64,000 nt of DNA from JAAXHB01 sp965221635 (lineage in GTDB: Bacteria; Actinomycetota; Acidimicrobiia; Acidimicrobiales; Aldehydirespiratoraceae): NCBI GenBank assembly GCA_965221635.1, contig OZ244902.1, positions 1,674,001-1,738,000 of the forward strand. The letters run 5' to 3'. Positions 43,810 through 52,197 of the stretch are shown piece by piece. Below the pieces are notes generated by a model that was given only the letters and a program-made list of their open reading frames with translations, was not told the origin of the DNA and did not search any database. The number at the start of each line of letters is the position of its first letter. Positions within the stretch are counted from its first letter, which is position 1. The position numbers and the translations under genes were made by a program.

Positions 43810-44375
43810 CCTCCCCCACGGGTTCCAACCCCACCGCACCAGTGTCGGAGGCCTCCGGGTCACAGGCCGCCACCGAGCCCACCGATGCTGGGCACTTCCA
43901 CACGATCGTCACCACCGTGGAAAACAAACCGGGGGTGCTCGCCCGAGTGGCGGGACTGTTCGCCCGGCGCGGGTTCAACATCGAATCGCTCGCGGTGGCT
44001 CCCACCGCCGATGAGCGTTTCAGCCGCATCACCTTCACCGTGGACGTTGCCTCGTCACCGCTCGAGCAGGTGGTGCGCCAGCTCGACAAGTTGATCAACG
44101 TGGTGGAAATCCACGAACTCAACCCCACCGACGCCGTGGAGCGTGAGTTGATGCTGGTGGTGGTGTCCGCCGAGGCGAAGTCACGTCACCGGCTGCTCGA
44201 CCTGATCGACGACTTCCGGGCCTACGTGCTCGACGAGAGCCGCAGCGAGATGATGCTGTCGCTGGCGGCGCGCCCGTCGCGGCTCGACCAGTTCGAGGAA
44301 CTTCTGCGACCCTACGGAATCGTGAAGTTGCAACGCACCGGGCGAGTGGCGCTGCATCGCCTCGACGTGGACTGA
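43806..44375 (+). CDS. ilvN: acetolactate synthase small (regulatory) subunit
   Basis: 189 residues. An N-terminal extension of ~28 residues rich in T, S and A precedes the ACT domain: H-T-I-V-T-T-V-E-N-K-P-G-V-L-A-R-V-A-G-L-F followed by R-G-F-N-I-E-S-L. The C-terminal ALS_ss domain ends with G-R-V-A-L-H-R. The ACT domain binds valine and gives feedback inhibition of IlvB. Start ATG overlaps the ilvB stop by 4 bp, so translation is coupled. Confidence 0.95.
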   Translation: MTSPTGSNPTAPVSEASGSQAATEPTDAGHFHTIVTTVENKPGVLARVAGLFARRGFNIESLAVAPTADERFSRITFTVDVASSPLEQVVRQLDKLINVVEIHELNPTDAVERELMLVVVSAEAKSRHRLLDLIDDFRAYVLDESRSEMMLSLAARPSRLDQFEELLRPYGIVKLQRTGRVALHRLDVD

Positions 44376-44415
44376 ACCTGCCCCCGATCACACAACACAA
44401 CGAAAGGTGCCAGAC

Positions 44416-45447
44416 GTGGCAAAGATCTACTACCAGAACGACGTGGACCGCTCGGTGATCGCCGACCGCAAGGTGGCGGTGCTCGGTTACGGCTCACAAG
44501 GGCACGCTCATGCCCTGAACCTCACCGAATCGGGAATCGACGTGCGGGTCGGCTTGCGGGACGGATCGTCATCGGTCACCAAAGCCCGCGACGCGGGACT
44601 TCGGGTGAAGTCCATCGCCGATGCCGCCGCCGAAGCCGACGTCGTGATGATGCTGATGCCCGACACCGAGATGGCGTCGGTGTTCAGCACTCATGTGGAA
44701 CCCAACCTCAACGCCGGCGACGCGTTGTTTTTTGCTCACGGTTTCAATATTCGTTTCGGGCTGATCACGCCGTCACCTGATGTGGATGTGTGCATGGTGG
44801 CGCCCAAGGGCCCTGGCCATCTGGTGCGCCGCACCTACACCGAAGGCGGAGGCGTTCCCTGCCTGCTTGCGGTTGAGCAGGACGCCACCGGATCGGCCAC
44901 CGCTTTGGGTTTGGCCTACGCCGATGCGATAGGCGGAGCCCTGGCCGGGGTGATTGAAACCACGTTCACCGAGGAAACCGAAACCGACCTCTTCGGTGAG
45001 CAGGTGGTGCTGTGCGGCGGAACCACCGCCTTGGTGCAGGCGGCATTCGAGAAGCTCGTGGCCGCCGGATACCAGCCCGAGGTTGCCTATTTCGAGTGCC
45101 TGCACGAACTGAAGCTGATTGTCGACCTCATGTACGAGGAAGGCATTTCCGGGATGCGCTACTCGGTGTCGGACACCGCCGAATACGGCGATCTCACCAG
45201 GGGGCCGCGCATCGTGAACGACGCCGTGAAAGCCGAAATGGATCGCATCCTCAGCGAGATCCAGGACGGCTCGTTCGCGTCGGAATGGGTGGCCGAAAGC
45301 CAAGGCGGACGAGACAGGTTCCTTCGCCTCGAAGCCGCAGGCCACGATCATCCCATCGAGACGGTCGGCAAGGAGCTACGGGCCATGATGCCGTGGATCT
45401 CAGCAGGCAAGGCCTCGGTGAAGGAAACCTCCGGCGGCCAGGGCTAG
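44416..45447 (+). CDS. ilvC: ketol-acid reductoisomerase
   Basis: 343 residues, class I (short) form. N-terminal Rossmann motif G-Y-G-S-Q-G-H-A-H-A-L-N, then M-V-A-P-K-G-P-G-H and the metal-site residues in E-T-E-T-D-L-F-G-E-Q and the C-terminal knotted domain (E-C-L-H-E-L-K-L-I-V-D-L). Converts acetolactate to dihydroxyisovalerate with NAD(P)H and Mg. GTG 44416 gives the typical M-A-K-I-Y-Y start; GAAAGG lies about 8 nt upstream. GTG 44407 is an alternative. Third gene of ilvBNC. Confidence 0.95.
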   Translation: MAKIYYQNDVDRSVIADRKVAVLGYGSQGHAHALNLTESGIDVRVGLRDGSSSVTKARDAGLRVKSIADAAAEADVVMMLMPDTEMASVFSTHVEPNLNAGDALFFAHGFNIRFGLITPSPDVDVCMVAPKGPGHLVRRTYTEGGGVPCLLAVEQDATGSATALGLAYADAIGGALAGVIETTFTEETETDLFGEQVVLCGGTTALVQAAFEKLVAAGYQPEVAYFECLHELKLIVDLMYEEGISGMRYSVSDTAEYGDLTRGPRIVNDAVKAEMDRILSEIQDGSFASEWVAESQGGRDRFLRLEAAGHDHPIETVGKELRAMMPWISAGKASVKETSGGQG

Positions 45448-45567
45448 CAGCGCCCACGGGCAGTCGTAGCCCTGCAAACACCCGGCCAGGGGCGCTTGTT
45501 GCCCTCAGAGACGGGTGACGGAAGACGAACCGGTGACGCAAACCGACCCGGGTGGCGCCGGGGTCGG

Positions 45568-46836
45568 CTAGGACGCCGCGATCACCGCGCCGGGGGTGTG
45601 GCCGGGTAGACGCCCCGCACGGGCGAGGGTGTACGCGCCGTGCGCGATGCACACCGCCGACGCGGCCAGCAGCGTGGCTCGCAAGCTCAACCCGATCGGC
45701 CCCGCGGTCATGCCCAGCAACAGGGTGCCGATCCAAACCACCCCACCCCAGCACAACGTGAACAGGCTCATCAACCGGGCCCTCTTGGCGTCGGCGGCCA
45801 GGTTCTGCAGCAGCGTTTGCATGCGTGTCATCGACATGAAGTAGTAGAAGCCCACCACGGTCTGGGTAAGGATGGCCGTGGCCACGTTGGATGTGAATGC
45901 GAAGGCGCAGCAACTCAACCCGAACACAATCTGCGCCCGCGCCCCTGCCGCGAGGGTCATCGGTCTGCGCCGGTAGCCCAGCACGAGCGCGCCGGCAATG
46001 GCGCCCAGGCCGGTGCCGGCAACCACCCACGCGAACTGGCCCGGTTTGCCGCCAAGTTCCTGCGACGTGAACGCCGGTATCAGCGCCACCTGCGCCACCC
46101 CGAAAATGGCGGTCACCGCCACGGTTCGCAACGCCCGCAGCGCCGGGGGCCGCTCCCGGGCGTGTCGCAGCCCGTCGAGGAGCCGCCCGAACACCGAAAC
46201 CCTGTGCTGGTCTGGCTCATATGGCCGCAGCCGCGCATGGCGAACCACCAACACTGCCACCCCGCAAGCCACCGCGAACACCGCGAAGGCAACCTCGTGA
46301 TAGCCGGACGCGATCAACGCCGCCGCCACCATCGGCCCACCCACCCGGGTGATGTTCGCCGCCGCGGCCTGAAGCGAAATGGCAGATTGCAGGTCGTCGG
46401 CGCTCACGCTGTCGGCGATGCCCGCGCCGATGGCGGGGCTGATCATCGAGAATCCCACTCCAAGCACCACCGCCAGCGCGTAGATCACCATGAGGGGAGG
46501 GTCGGGGTCGTTCCACACAACCACCGCCAGTCCCGCGGCGCCCAGCCCCGTGGCGCCGTAGGCCTCCATCATGATTCTTCGCCGCTCGCGGCGGTCGGCG
46601 ATCACCCCGGCGAACGGGCCGAAAACCACCGTTGGCGCCAGCAGAGCCACAAACAGCAGGCTCACCGCCACCGGATCGTTGCCCGAGACTTCGTCCACCA
46701 CGCCTTGAAGGCTCAGATGCGACGTCCAAAATCCCAGTTGTTGCAGAACGAAGCTCAGGTACAGCCGCCTGAAGGGCTGATGGCGCAACGCGCGAAAGCC
46801 ACGACCGCCTTCGGTGTGCAGCCAGCGCAACACCAT
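45568..46836 (-). CDS. MFS transporter (EntS-like exporter family)
   Basis: 422 residues with about twelve transmembrane helices. The N-terminal segment F-R-x-L-Y-L-S-F-V-L-Q-Q-L-G-F-W and the loop 2-3 motif G-V-I-A-D-R-R-E-R-R-R fit the MFS_3 group, which includes the enterobactin exporter EntS and macrolide exporters. Substrate unknown. The ATG at 46836 has no clear ribosome site or -10 hexamer. Upstream in the same frame there is no other ATG/GTG/TTG before a stop, so this start is the only option apart from rare codons. Convergent with ilvC. Confidence 0.85.
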   Translation of the reverse strand: MVLRWLHTEGGRGFRALRHQPFRRLYLSFVLQQLGFWTSHLSLQGVVDEVSGNDPVAVSLLFVALLAPTVVFGPFAGVIADRRERRRIMMEAYGATGLGAAGLAVVVWNDPDPPLMVIYALAVVLGVGFSMISPAIGAGIADSVSADDLQSAISLQAAAANITRVGGPMVAAALIASGYHEVAFAVFAVACGVAVLVVRHARLRPYEPDQHRVSVFGRLLDGLRHARERPPALRALRTVAVTAIFGVAQVALIPAFTSQELGGKPGQFAWVVAGTGLGAIAGALVLGYRRRPMTLAAGARAQIVFGLSCCAFAFTSNVATAILTQTVVGFYYFMSMTRMQTLLQNLAADAKRARLMSLFTLCWGGVVWIGTLLLGMTAGPIGLSLRATLLAASAVCIAHGAYTLARAGRLPGHTPGAVIAAS

Positions 46837-47251
46837 CCCGGTGGGTCCGGTTGTGAACTGCGCTGCCTGTGCGGGGTCGGCGGCCGCCTCGCTGGGGTCG
46901 GTGGGCGTTTCGGCGGTCAGTTGCGCTCCAAGTTCCTGAGTGAGCCCGACATGTGACGTTGTTGGCGTTGCCTCACCCGAAAGTCCTCAGGCAGCCGCTG
47001 AACAGGCAGCAGCCGTACGGGAAGCAACTGAACAGGCGGCCGCTGGGCAACAAGCGACTGCACGGGAGGCAACTTCAGCAGGGCGCGGCTGAGCAGGAAG
47101 CAGTTGACCATGCCGTTGTCTCGCCTGGGTTGTTGGGCTCGACCCCGGACAGGGCCGGCGTCAGTCCATGGCGATGTTCGTCGGCAGGGTTACCGCTCAG
47201 CGCAAACCTCGAGATCGCAAACAGCGGGCGGCAACCTGCCAAACCCGGGGG
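46837..47251. other. 415-bp intergenic region with degenerate 30-bp repeats
   Basis: No convincing gene. It lies between the MFS gene start and the thiolase stop (both minus strand). The frames that cross it encode only repeat-derived Q/L/P/R-rich text. It holds the tandem repeat at 47000-47105. Confidence 0.6.
47000..47105. repeat. degenerate tandem repeat, unit about 30 bp
   Basis: Units at 47000-47029, 47030-47059, 47060-47090 and a partial one at 47091-47105. The first two share GAACAGGC at their start and AGC-ACT near their end. A related CAGGCAGCCGCT lies just before unit 1. Too diverged for a CRISPR. Confidence 0.55.
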
Positions 47252-48454
47252 TCAGCTCAGGCGTTCCACCACCATGGCCATGCCTTGACCGCCGCCCACG
47301 CACATGGATTCGAGGCCGATGGTGTTGTCGGCGTCCTCTAGGCCGTTGAGCAACGTACACATGATCCGAGAACCGGTCATTCCGAACGGGTGACCCAACG
47401 CAATGGAACCGCCGTTGGGGTTGAGCTTGTCGTAATCGATGCCCAGCTCGTCTGCCGAGGGCAGCACCTGAGCAGCGAACGCCTCGTTGATTTCCACGTG
47501 ATCAACGTCGTCGATGGTCATCCCGGCCCGGCCCAGCGCCTGACGGCAGGCATCGATCGGCCCGAGGCCCATGATCTCTGGGTGCAGCGCCGACACGCCG
47601 GTGGAAATGATCCGCGCCAGCGGCGTGGCGCCAACCTGCGCGGCCTTGGTGTCCGACATCACCACCACAGCGGCAGCGCCGTCGTTGAGCGGGCAGGCGT
47701 TGCCCGCTGTGACCGTTCCGTCGGGACGAAACACCGGCCGAAGCTGGGACACGCCTTCCAACGTTGTGCCTTCGCGGATGCCGTCGTCGTGGCGCATCTC
47801 GTTGCTGTCGTCAAGGGGATACGGGGTGATCTCGCGCTCGAAGAAGCCCCGGTTGCGGGCCGCCTCGGCCCGATTCTGGGACTGCACGCCCCATTCGTCC
47901 TGCGCCTGTCGGGAAACGCCCTTGTACTGGGCGACGTTCTCGGCGGTCTGCCCCATGGAAATGTAAATGTCGGGCAGGCCCTGAGGGGGCGCCCATGCGG
48001 CCGAACCTGCGCCGCTTCGCTCAGCGGTGCGAGATTCGGCATCGGCGAAGTCGTCGTTGTGGGGGCCGGTGTCGGCAGTGCCGTTCACGTAACGCGACAC
48101 CGCTTCAACGCCACCGGCAACGAAGCAGTCTCCCTCGCCGGCCTTGATGGCGTGAGCGGCCATGCGGATCGTCTGAAGCGACGATGCGCAGTAACGGTTG
48201 ACGCTCACGCCCGGGGCGTTGAGCCCGGCCAGCAGTGAAGCCACCCTGGCGACGTTGTAACCGGCCTCGCCTCCTGGTTGGCCGATTCCCCAGATCACGT
48301 CCTCCACGTCGTTTGGGTTGAGGCCGGGCACCTTGCCCAACACGTCCGAGATGATGAACCCCGACATGTCATCGGGCCGGGCGTTCACTAGCGAGCCCTT
48401 GATGGCTCGCCCGATCGGGGTGCGTGAGGTGGCAACAATCACAGCTTCGGGCAT
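47252..48454 (-). CDS. acetyl-CoA C-acyltransferase (thiolase)
   Basis: 400 residues, standard degradative thiolase length. Active-site nucleophile in N-R-Y-C-A-S-S-L-Q, the H-G-H-type loop as G-H-P-F-G-M-T-G-S-R and the second cysteine in M-C-V-G-G-G-Q-G. N-E-A-F-A is present. It cleaves 3-ketoacyl-CoA (or condenses two acetyl-CoA). Close in look to mycobacterial FadA5/FadA6-like enzymes, so sterol side-chain beta-oxidation is plausible but unproven. AGGAG 8 nt before the ATG at 48454 fixes the start; the frame continues to 48583. Confidence 0.93.
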   Translation of the reverse strand: MPEAVIVATSRTPIGRAIKGSLVNARPDDMSGFIISDVLGKVPGLNPNDVEDVIWGIGQPGGEAGYNVARVASLLAGLNAPGVSVNRYCASSLQTIRMAAHAIKAGEGDCFVAGGVEAVSRYVNGTADTGPHNDDFADAESRTAERSGAGSAAWAPPQGLPDIYISMGQTAENVAQYKGVSRQAQDEWGVQSQNRAEAARNRGFFEREITPYPLDDSNEMRHDDGIREGTTLEGVSQLRPVFRPDGTVTAGNACPLNDGAAAVVVMSDTKAAQVGATPLARIISTGVSALHPEIMGLGPIDACRQALGRAGMTIDDVDHVEINEAFAAQVLPSADELGIDYDKLNPNGGSIALGHPFGMTGSRIMCTLLNGLEDADNTIGLESMCVGGGQGMAMVVERLS

Positions 48455-48774
48455 CGGTTCACTCCTGAGTTCGAATCCTTGGATCTGCGTCGAGCGACAC
48501 GCCCGGCGCCTTGGCCGATGTGGGAGGTGGCTAACCGCAACTGCGCAGGCCACGACCGCACAACCGCAGTCGATGCTACTCACAGGCCCGTGGTACCCGC
48601 CTCACGGCCCTTGAGGTTCCTGCCCGCCCGCGAACACCGCACCATGGAGGCCATTGACCCAACAGCGGCGGGCCTCCCGGTGGCGCGGGCCCTGCGAGCG
48701 CCGAGGTGAGCGAGGGTGCCTCGTTAGGCTCACCGGGCCTCGCATGAGGCGCCGCCACGAGGAGGTGCAACGCC
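48455..48774. other. 320-bp divergent intergenic region
   Basis: Separates the divergent thiolase and aldehyde dehydrogenase genes. It holds the thiolase ribosome site and, at its right end, the two hairpins described separately. No coding frame has support. Confidence 0.5.
48705..48750 (+). promoter_or_regulatory. two consecutive hairpins in the aldehyde dehydrogenase leader
   Basis: Hairpin 1: GGTGAG (48705-48710) with CTCACC (48729-48734), enclosing CGAGG (48711-48715) / CCTCG (48719-48723). Hairpin 2: GCCTC (48737-48741) / GAGGC (48746-48750). They end 8 nt before the ribosome site GAGGAGG at 48759-48765. Confidence 0.45.
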
Positions 48775-50265
48775 ATGTCCGCCAAGGCAGATCCCTCCGC
48801 CACCGCGATCGATCCGCAACGGCAGTGGAAGCACTTCATCGGCGGACAATGGGTGGCACCCGCCGCCGGCACATACGAGATCATCGATCCGAACAATCTC
48901 GAGGTGGTGGGTCACGCTCCCGAGGCCGACGCCGCGCAAGCCGCGCAGGCCGCCGCCGCGGCACGCTCCGCTCTTGACGGATGGCGGGGCCTGTCACCCT
49001 CCGAGCGGGGCGCCCATCTCGCCAAGCTGGCCGACGTGTTGGACGAAATGGCCCCTGGTTGGGCTCCGTTGGTGCGCGCCGAAACGGGCTCCACCACCAA
49101 CATCGCCCAACAGATGCAGGTGGGAGGCCCGTTCATCGACCGGTTCCGCTACTACGCCACGCCCATCGATGTGGACGAGACCATCGCGCCCGTGCCGCAG
49201 CCCGCCACTGCGCTGGGCCCGGCAGGGTTGAGTTCAGCGGTGGTACACCACCAGCCGGTGGGGGTGGTGGCCGCCATCACCCCTTACAACATGCCGCTGG
49301 TGAACGTGGCCGGAAAGATCGCCCCAGCGCTGGCGGCGGGCAACACCGTGGTTGTGAAACCGGCGCCGCAAGACCCCCTCGGGGTGCTGTTGCTGGGCGA
49401 GGCGGTGCAAGCCGCGGGCTTCCCCGAAGGGGTGGTGAACATCGTGGTTGGCTCCGGCCCGGAGGTTCCCGCCACGCTGGTGGACGCCACCGATGTGAAC
49501 ATGATCTCGTTCACCGGATCAAGCGAAGTGGGCGCCCGGATCTACGCCAACGGTGCCGCCACCATGAAACGGGTGCTGATGGAACTGGGAGGCAAGGGCG
49601 CGCTGATCATGGCCGAGGACGCCGATGTGACCGCCGCCTGCACCGCCATTGCCACCGTGTGGGGATTCCATTCCGGGCAGATCTGCACCGCACCAACACG
49701 TGTGATCTGTCATCGCAGTCTTTATGACCAAACCGTTGAGACGCTCAAGGCGATCTCGGGGTTCATGAAGCTCGGCGACCCGACCGAGCCCGACACCATC
49801 GTGGGCCCGGTGATCACCCAAGCCCACCGAGACCGGGTGGAGGATTTCATCGCCACGGGCCGCTCCGAGGGCGCAACCGTGGTGGTGGGAGGCGAACGCC
49901 CCGACCGACCCGGTTGTTTCGTGGCGCCCACGCTGCTCGCCGATGTCACCCCCGGCATGCACGTGACCCGCCACGAGGCGTTCGGGCCGGTGGTGGTGGT
50001 GATGGCCCACGATTCAGACGACGAAGCCGTGGCCCTCGCCAACGACTCCCCATACGGGCTGTTCTCCTACGTGTACTCGGGCGACACCAAGCGTGCCTAC
50101 GCGATTGGTCGTCGCATCGAGTCGGGCAACGTCGCGCTCAACACGGTGCAACCGCACATGTACGCACCCTTCGGGGGATGGAAGATGTCCGGCATCGGCC
50201 GCGACCGCGGAAAGTGGGGAATCCTCGCCTACACCGAGATTCAAGCGGTCAACTGGGTCGCCTAG
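48775..50265 (+). CDS. NAD(P)-dependent aldehyde dehydrogenase
   Basis: 496 residues. ALDH-fold landmarks: I-T-P-Y-N-M-P near 165, V-V-K-P-A-P near 190, the catalytic glutamate in M-E-L-G-G-K-G and nucleophile cysteine in S-G-Q-I-C-T-A-P-T-R, and the C-terminal F-G-P-V and F-G-G-W-K-M-S-G. Oxidises an aldehyde to the acid; the N-x-P-L in place of N-x-P-W in the first loop is a variation seen in broad-specificity fatty or aromatic aldehyde enzymes. Strong GAGGAGG ribosome site 9 nt upstream of the ATG. Monocistronic. Confidence 0.93.
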   Translation: MSAKADPSATAIDPQRQWKHFIGGQWVAPAAGTYEIIDPNNLEVVGHAPEADAAQAAQAAAAARSALDGWRGLSPSERGAHLAKLADVLDEMAPGWAPLVRAETGSTTNIAQQMQVGGPFIDRFRYYATPIDVDETIAPVPQPATALGPAGLSSAVVHHQPVGVVAAITPYNMPLVNVAGKIAPALAAGNTVVVKPAPQDPLGVLLLGEAVQAAGFPEGVVNIVVGSGPEVPATLVDATDVNMISFTGSSEVGARIYANGAATMKRVLMELGGKGALIMAEDADVTAACTAIATVWGFHSGQICTAPTRVICHRSLYDQTVETLKAISGFMKLGDPTEPDTIVGPVITQAHRDRVEDFIATGRSEGATVVVGGERPDRPGCFVAPTLLADVTPGMHVTRHEAFGPVVVVMAHDSDDEAVALANDSPYGLFSYVYSGDTKRAYAIGRRIESGNVALNTVQPHMYAPFGGWKMSGIGRDRGKWGILAYTEIQAVNWVA

Positions 50266-50622
50266 GGGAGCCCGACGCCGCGGTGGTGGGCGCAACCCGG
50301 CGACCACCCGCCGACCACCCGGCGATTTCCCGGGCGGGCGTCCCCACAGGTGGGTGGTGCCCTCACCCGGAAGCCGACAGCATCATTCGGATTGGTGCGC
50401 GCCAGGAACGCTGCGCCCATGCACGCTGTGCTCAGGCGAGCAGGCCCCGAGGCAGAGCGCCACCGGTGGCGGCGGGTATCTGAATCAGTCATAATCTTGA
50501 TCGCCAATAACTATTGACTCTACATTCGATTTTGTATACCGTTTTTGTTCCGGCGTCGGATCCAGGTCGGTTCACGGTTTGTGTCCGTCGCCACCAGGGC
50601 CGAGCTGGGAGGTGTCGTTCGT
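50266..50622 (+). other. 357-bp region upstream of the WhiB gene
   Basis: The first ~200 bp are C-rich with repeated CCGACCACC/CGACCACC words after the aldehyde dehydrogenase stop. The region 50485-50550 is strikingly A/T-rich against the genome background and contains the promoter. Confidence 0.5.
50514..50540 (+). promoter_or_regulatory. probable whiB-like promoter
   Basis: TTGACT (50514-50519) and TATACC (50535-50540) with a 15-bp spacer, in an A/T-rich block. It would give an unusually long leader of about 80 nt, in contrast to the leaderless genes around it. Confidence 0.5.
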
Positions 50623-50625
50623 GTG

Positions 50626-50964
50626 ATGATCGATGATTACGGGATTGCCTCCGGCCCCGTTCAGGCCACCGATTGGATGATCCGTGGCCGCTGCGGCGGG
50701 GCCAGTGAGTACTACTTCGCTCCTTTCGCCGAGCGTCCCGAGGCGAGGGTCCGCCGAGAGGCCCGAGCCAGGGCCATTTGCTCGGATTGCCCCGTGGTGG
50801 TGGAGTGCCGCGACTATGCACGCACCAATCGTGAACTGGGCTTCTGGGGCGGCGAAAGCGAATCGGAACGGGCCGAAGCCGGATTTCCGCCCTCAACTCC
50901 GATCATCGGCCGCAAGCGGATCGCTGAGCAGCGAGCCCACAAGGCCATGCGCCAGGCAATCTGA
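50626..50964 (+). CDS. WhiB-family iron-sulfur transcription factor
   Basis: 112 residues. The four Fe-S cysteines are C23, C52, C55 and C61 (C ... C-x2-C-x5-C), followed by G-F-W-G-G (72-76), the WhiB turn, and a basic C-terminus (R-K-R-I-A-E-Q-R). WhiB proteins bind sigma factor region 4 and respond to redox or NO; they are confined to actinobacteria. GGGAGG at 50607-50612 is 13 nt before the ATG; GTG 50623 (10 nt) is an equally good start. The N-terminus T-D-W-x-x-R-G-R-C matches WhiB1/WhiB2-like proteins. It is co-directional with the lipid kinase. Confidence 0.92.
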   Translation: MIDDYGIASGPVQATDWMIRGRCGGASEYYFAPFAERPEARVRREARARAICSDCPVVVECRDYARTNRELGFWGGESESERAEAGFPPSTPIIGRKRIAEQRAHKAMRQAI

Positions 50965-51056
50965 ACTCAACCTCGCCCCGCCCGGGCGGCAAGCTCCGGC
51001 GGGTCATCAGGGCCATGGGCCCCGTCGCAACTTGGGTTGCGTGCTAGACCTGCAAC

Positions 51057-51986
51057 ATGGCAGACGTTCACCTGCTCTACAGCCCTCGCGGCGGTCGTGG
51101 CCGAGCCGAGGCGGCTGCCCGCACGGTGAGGTCGGTGATACGCCACGCCGGTCACACTGTTCGTGAACTCACCGGCGCCTCGATCGCCGAGTCGCTGGCA
51201 GCCGCCAAAGGCGCGGTCGCCGATGGTGCTTCGAGGCTCGTGGTGGTGGGCGGCGACGGCATCGTCAACATCGGCACTCAGGCGGTGGCAGGCACCGAAA
51301 CGGTTCTGGGGGTTGTGCCGGCCGGCACCGGCAACGACTTCGCTCGCACCTTCGGCCTGTACGGGTCATCGGTGACAACAGAGCAGGCCGCGGCCCGCGC
51401 CCTGGGGGAGCACACAACCGTGGACGCGATCACGTCGGATCGCGGCTGGGTGGCTTCAACGGTGACCGGCGGGTTCAGCGTTGATGTGAACGTGCAGGCC
51501 GACCGCATGCGGTTCCCTCGAGGGCCGAGCCGGTACACGGTGGCCACGTTGATCACCGTCGCACGGCTGCGTCACCGCCGCCTCGTGTTCACCGTGGACG
51601 GCGAGAGCCACGAGTACCTGTCGGCCCTTTGGGCCGTGGCCAACACGCCCACATTCGGCGGGGGTATGGCCATCTGTCCCAGCGCCGACCCGGCCGATGG
51701 TCAACTCGACCTCACCGTGGTGGGTCACGTGGGCAAGGCCACCCTGCTGCGCCTACTGCCCGCGGTGTTCAAGGGCGCTCACACCCGCCACCGCAACGTC
51801 CACACCTTCACGGGTTCAACCATCAAGATCGAGGAAGCCCCCCCAGCCGTCACATCCCCCCAAGACAGCAGCGCCACCTCAGAGGACCCCGAAGATCAGC
51901 TCCGCGGCGACGGCGAACTCTTCGGCAACCTCCCAATATCCCTGTCCGCTGCCCCAAGAGCAATCCACCTGGCCGCCAACCCCTGA
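51057..51986 (+). CDS. diacylglycerol/lipid kinase (YegS/DagK type)
   Basis: 309 residues. DAGK catalytic signature V-V-V-G-G-D-G-I-V-N near residue 62 and V-P-A-G-T-G-N-D-F-A-R-T-F-G near 88. A C-terminal beta-sandwich domain follows with G-G-G-M-A-I-C-P-S-A-D-P-A-D-G. The protein ends with an S/E/D-rich disordered insertion (about 262-285) unlike typical family members. Phosphorylates diacylglycerol or a related lipid with ATP. ATG 51057, preceded at 6 nt by TAGACC. Confidence 0.88.
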   Translation: MADVHLLYSPRGGRGRAEAAARTVRSVIRHAGHTVRELTGASIAESLAAAKGAVADGASRLVVVGGDGIVNIGTQAVAGTETVLGVVPAGTGNDFARTFGLYGSSVTTEQAAARALGEHTTVDAITSDRGWVASTVTGGFSVDVNVQADRMRFPRGPSRYTVATLITVARLRHRRLVFTVDGESHEYLSALWAVANTPTFGGGMAICPSADPADGQLDLTVVGHVGKATLLRLLPAVFKGAHTRHRNVHTFTGSTIKIEEAPPAVTSPQDSSATSEDPEDQLRGDGELFGNLPISLSAAPRAIHLAANP

Positions 51987-52010
51987 CCCCACAGCGGGGG
52001 CTCCAAGAGC

Positions 52011-52195
52011 TCAAAGGCCCAGGAAGCCGCCTCCGTCTGTTACGAGGGTCTGGCCGGTGACGTAGCCGCTCATTTCTGAGGCGAGGAACACCGCGGCGGG
52101 GCCGATGTCGGTTTCGGGGTCGCCGATTCGTCCCAGGGGAGTGCGCGCCACAAGACGAACCTCAAGCACGGGATTGGCGGCGGTGGCGGCCATGG
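52011..52195 (-). pseudogene. displaced 3' end of an SDR gene (60 codons), left copy of direct repeat
   Basis: In the frame from ATG 52193 it encodes the last 60 residues of the intact SDR at 53999-54811, ending D-G-G-G-F-L-G-L. It has 6 nucleotide mismatches over 176 bp, then a 3-nt deletion and loss of all homology at 52195. It lacks the Rossmann domain and active site, so it cannot be an enzyme. Its ATG lies 5 nt after the stop of the PIN-like gene, so it may still be translated. The stop is TGA here but TAG in the intact gene. Confidence 0.85.
52015..52190. repeat. 176-bp direct repeat, left copy
   Basis: Matches 54003-54178 with six substitutions and no gaps. It begins inside the last codon of the SDR reading frame (AGGCCC). 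Confidence 0.92.
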
Positions 52196-52197
52196 AG

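Noticed and set aside
47000..47105. CRISPR array
   Set aside because: Units are adjacent without spacers, diverged from each other, and no cas gene is present.
46917..47288. Possible small genes on both strands in the gap between MFS and thiolase genes
   Set aside because: Their protein text is made of repeat-derived Q/L/P/R words, has no ribosome site and overlaps the tandem repeat.
48470..48482. TPsiC-loop-like sequence GTTCGAATCC suggesting a tRNA
   Set aside because: The flanking bases do not form a T-arm stem and no D-arm, anticodon arm or acceptor stem can be drawn around it. No tRNA or rRNA gene was found in the window.
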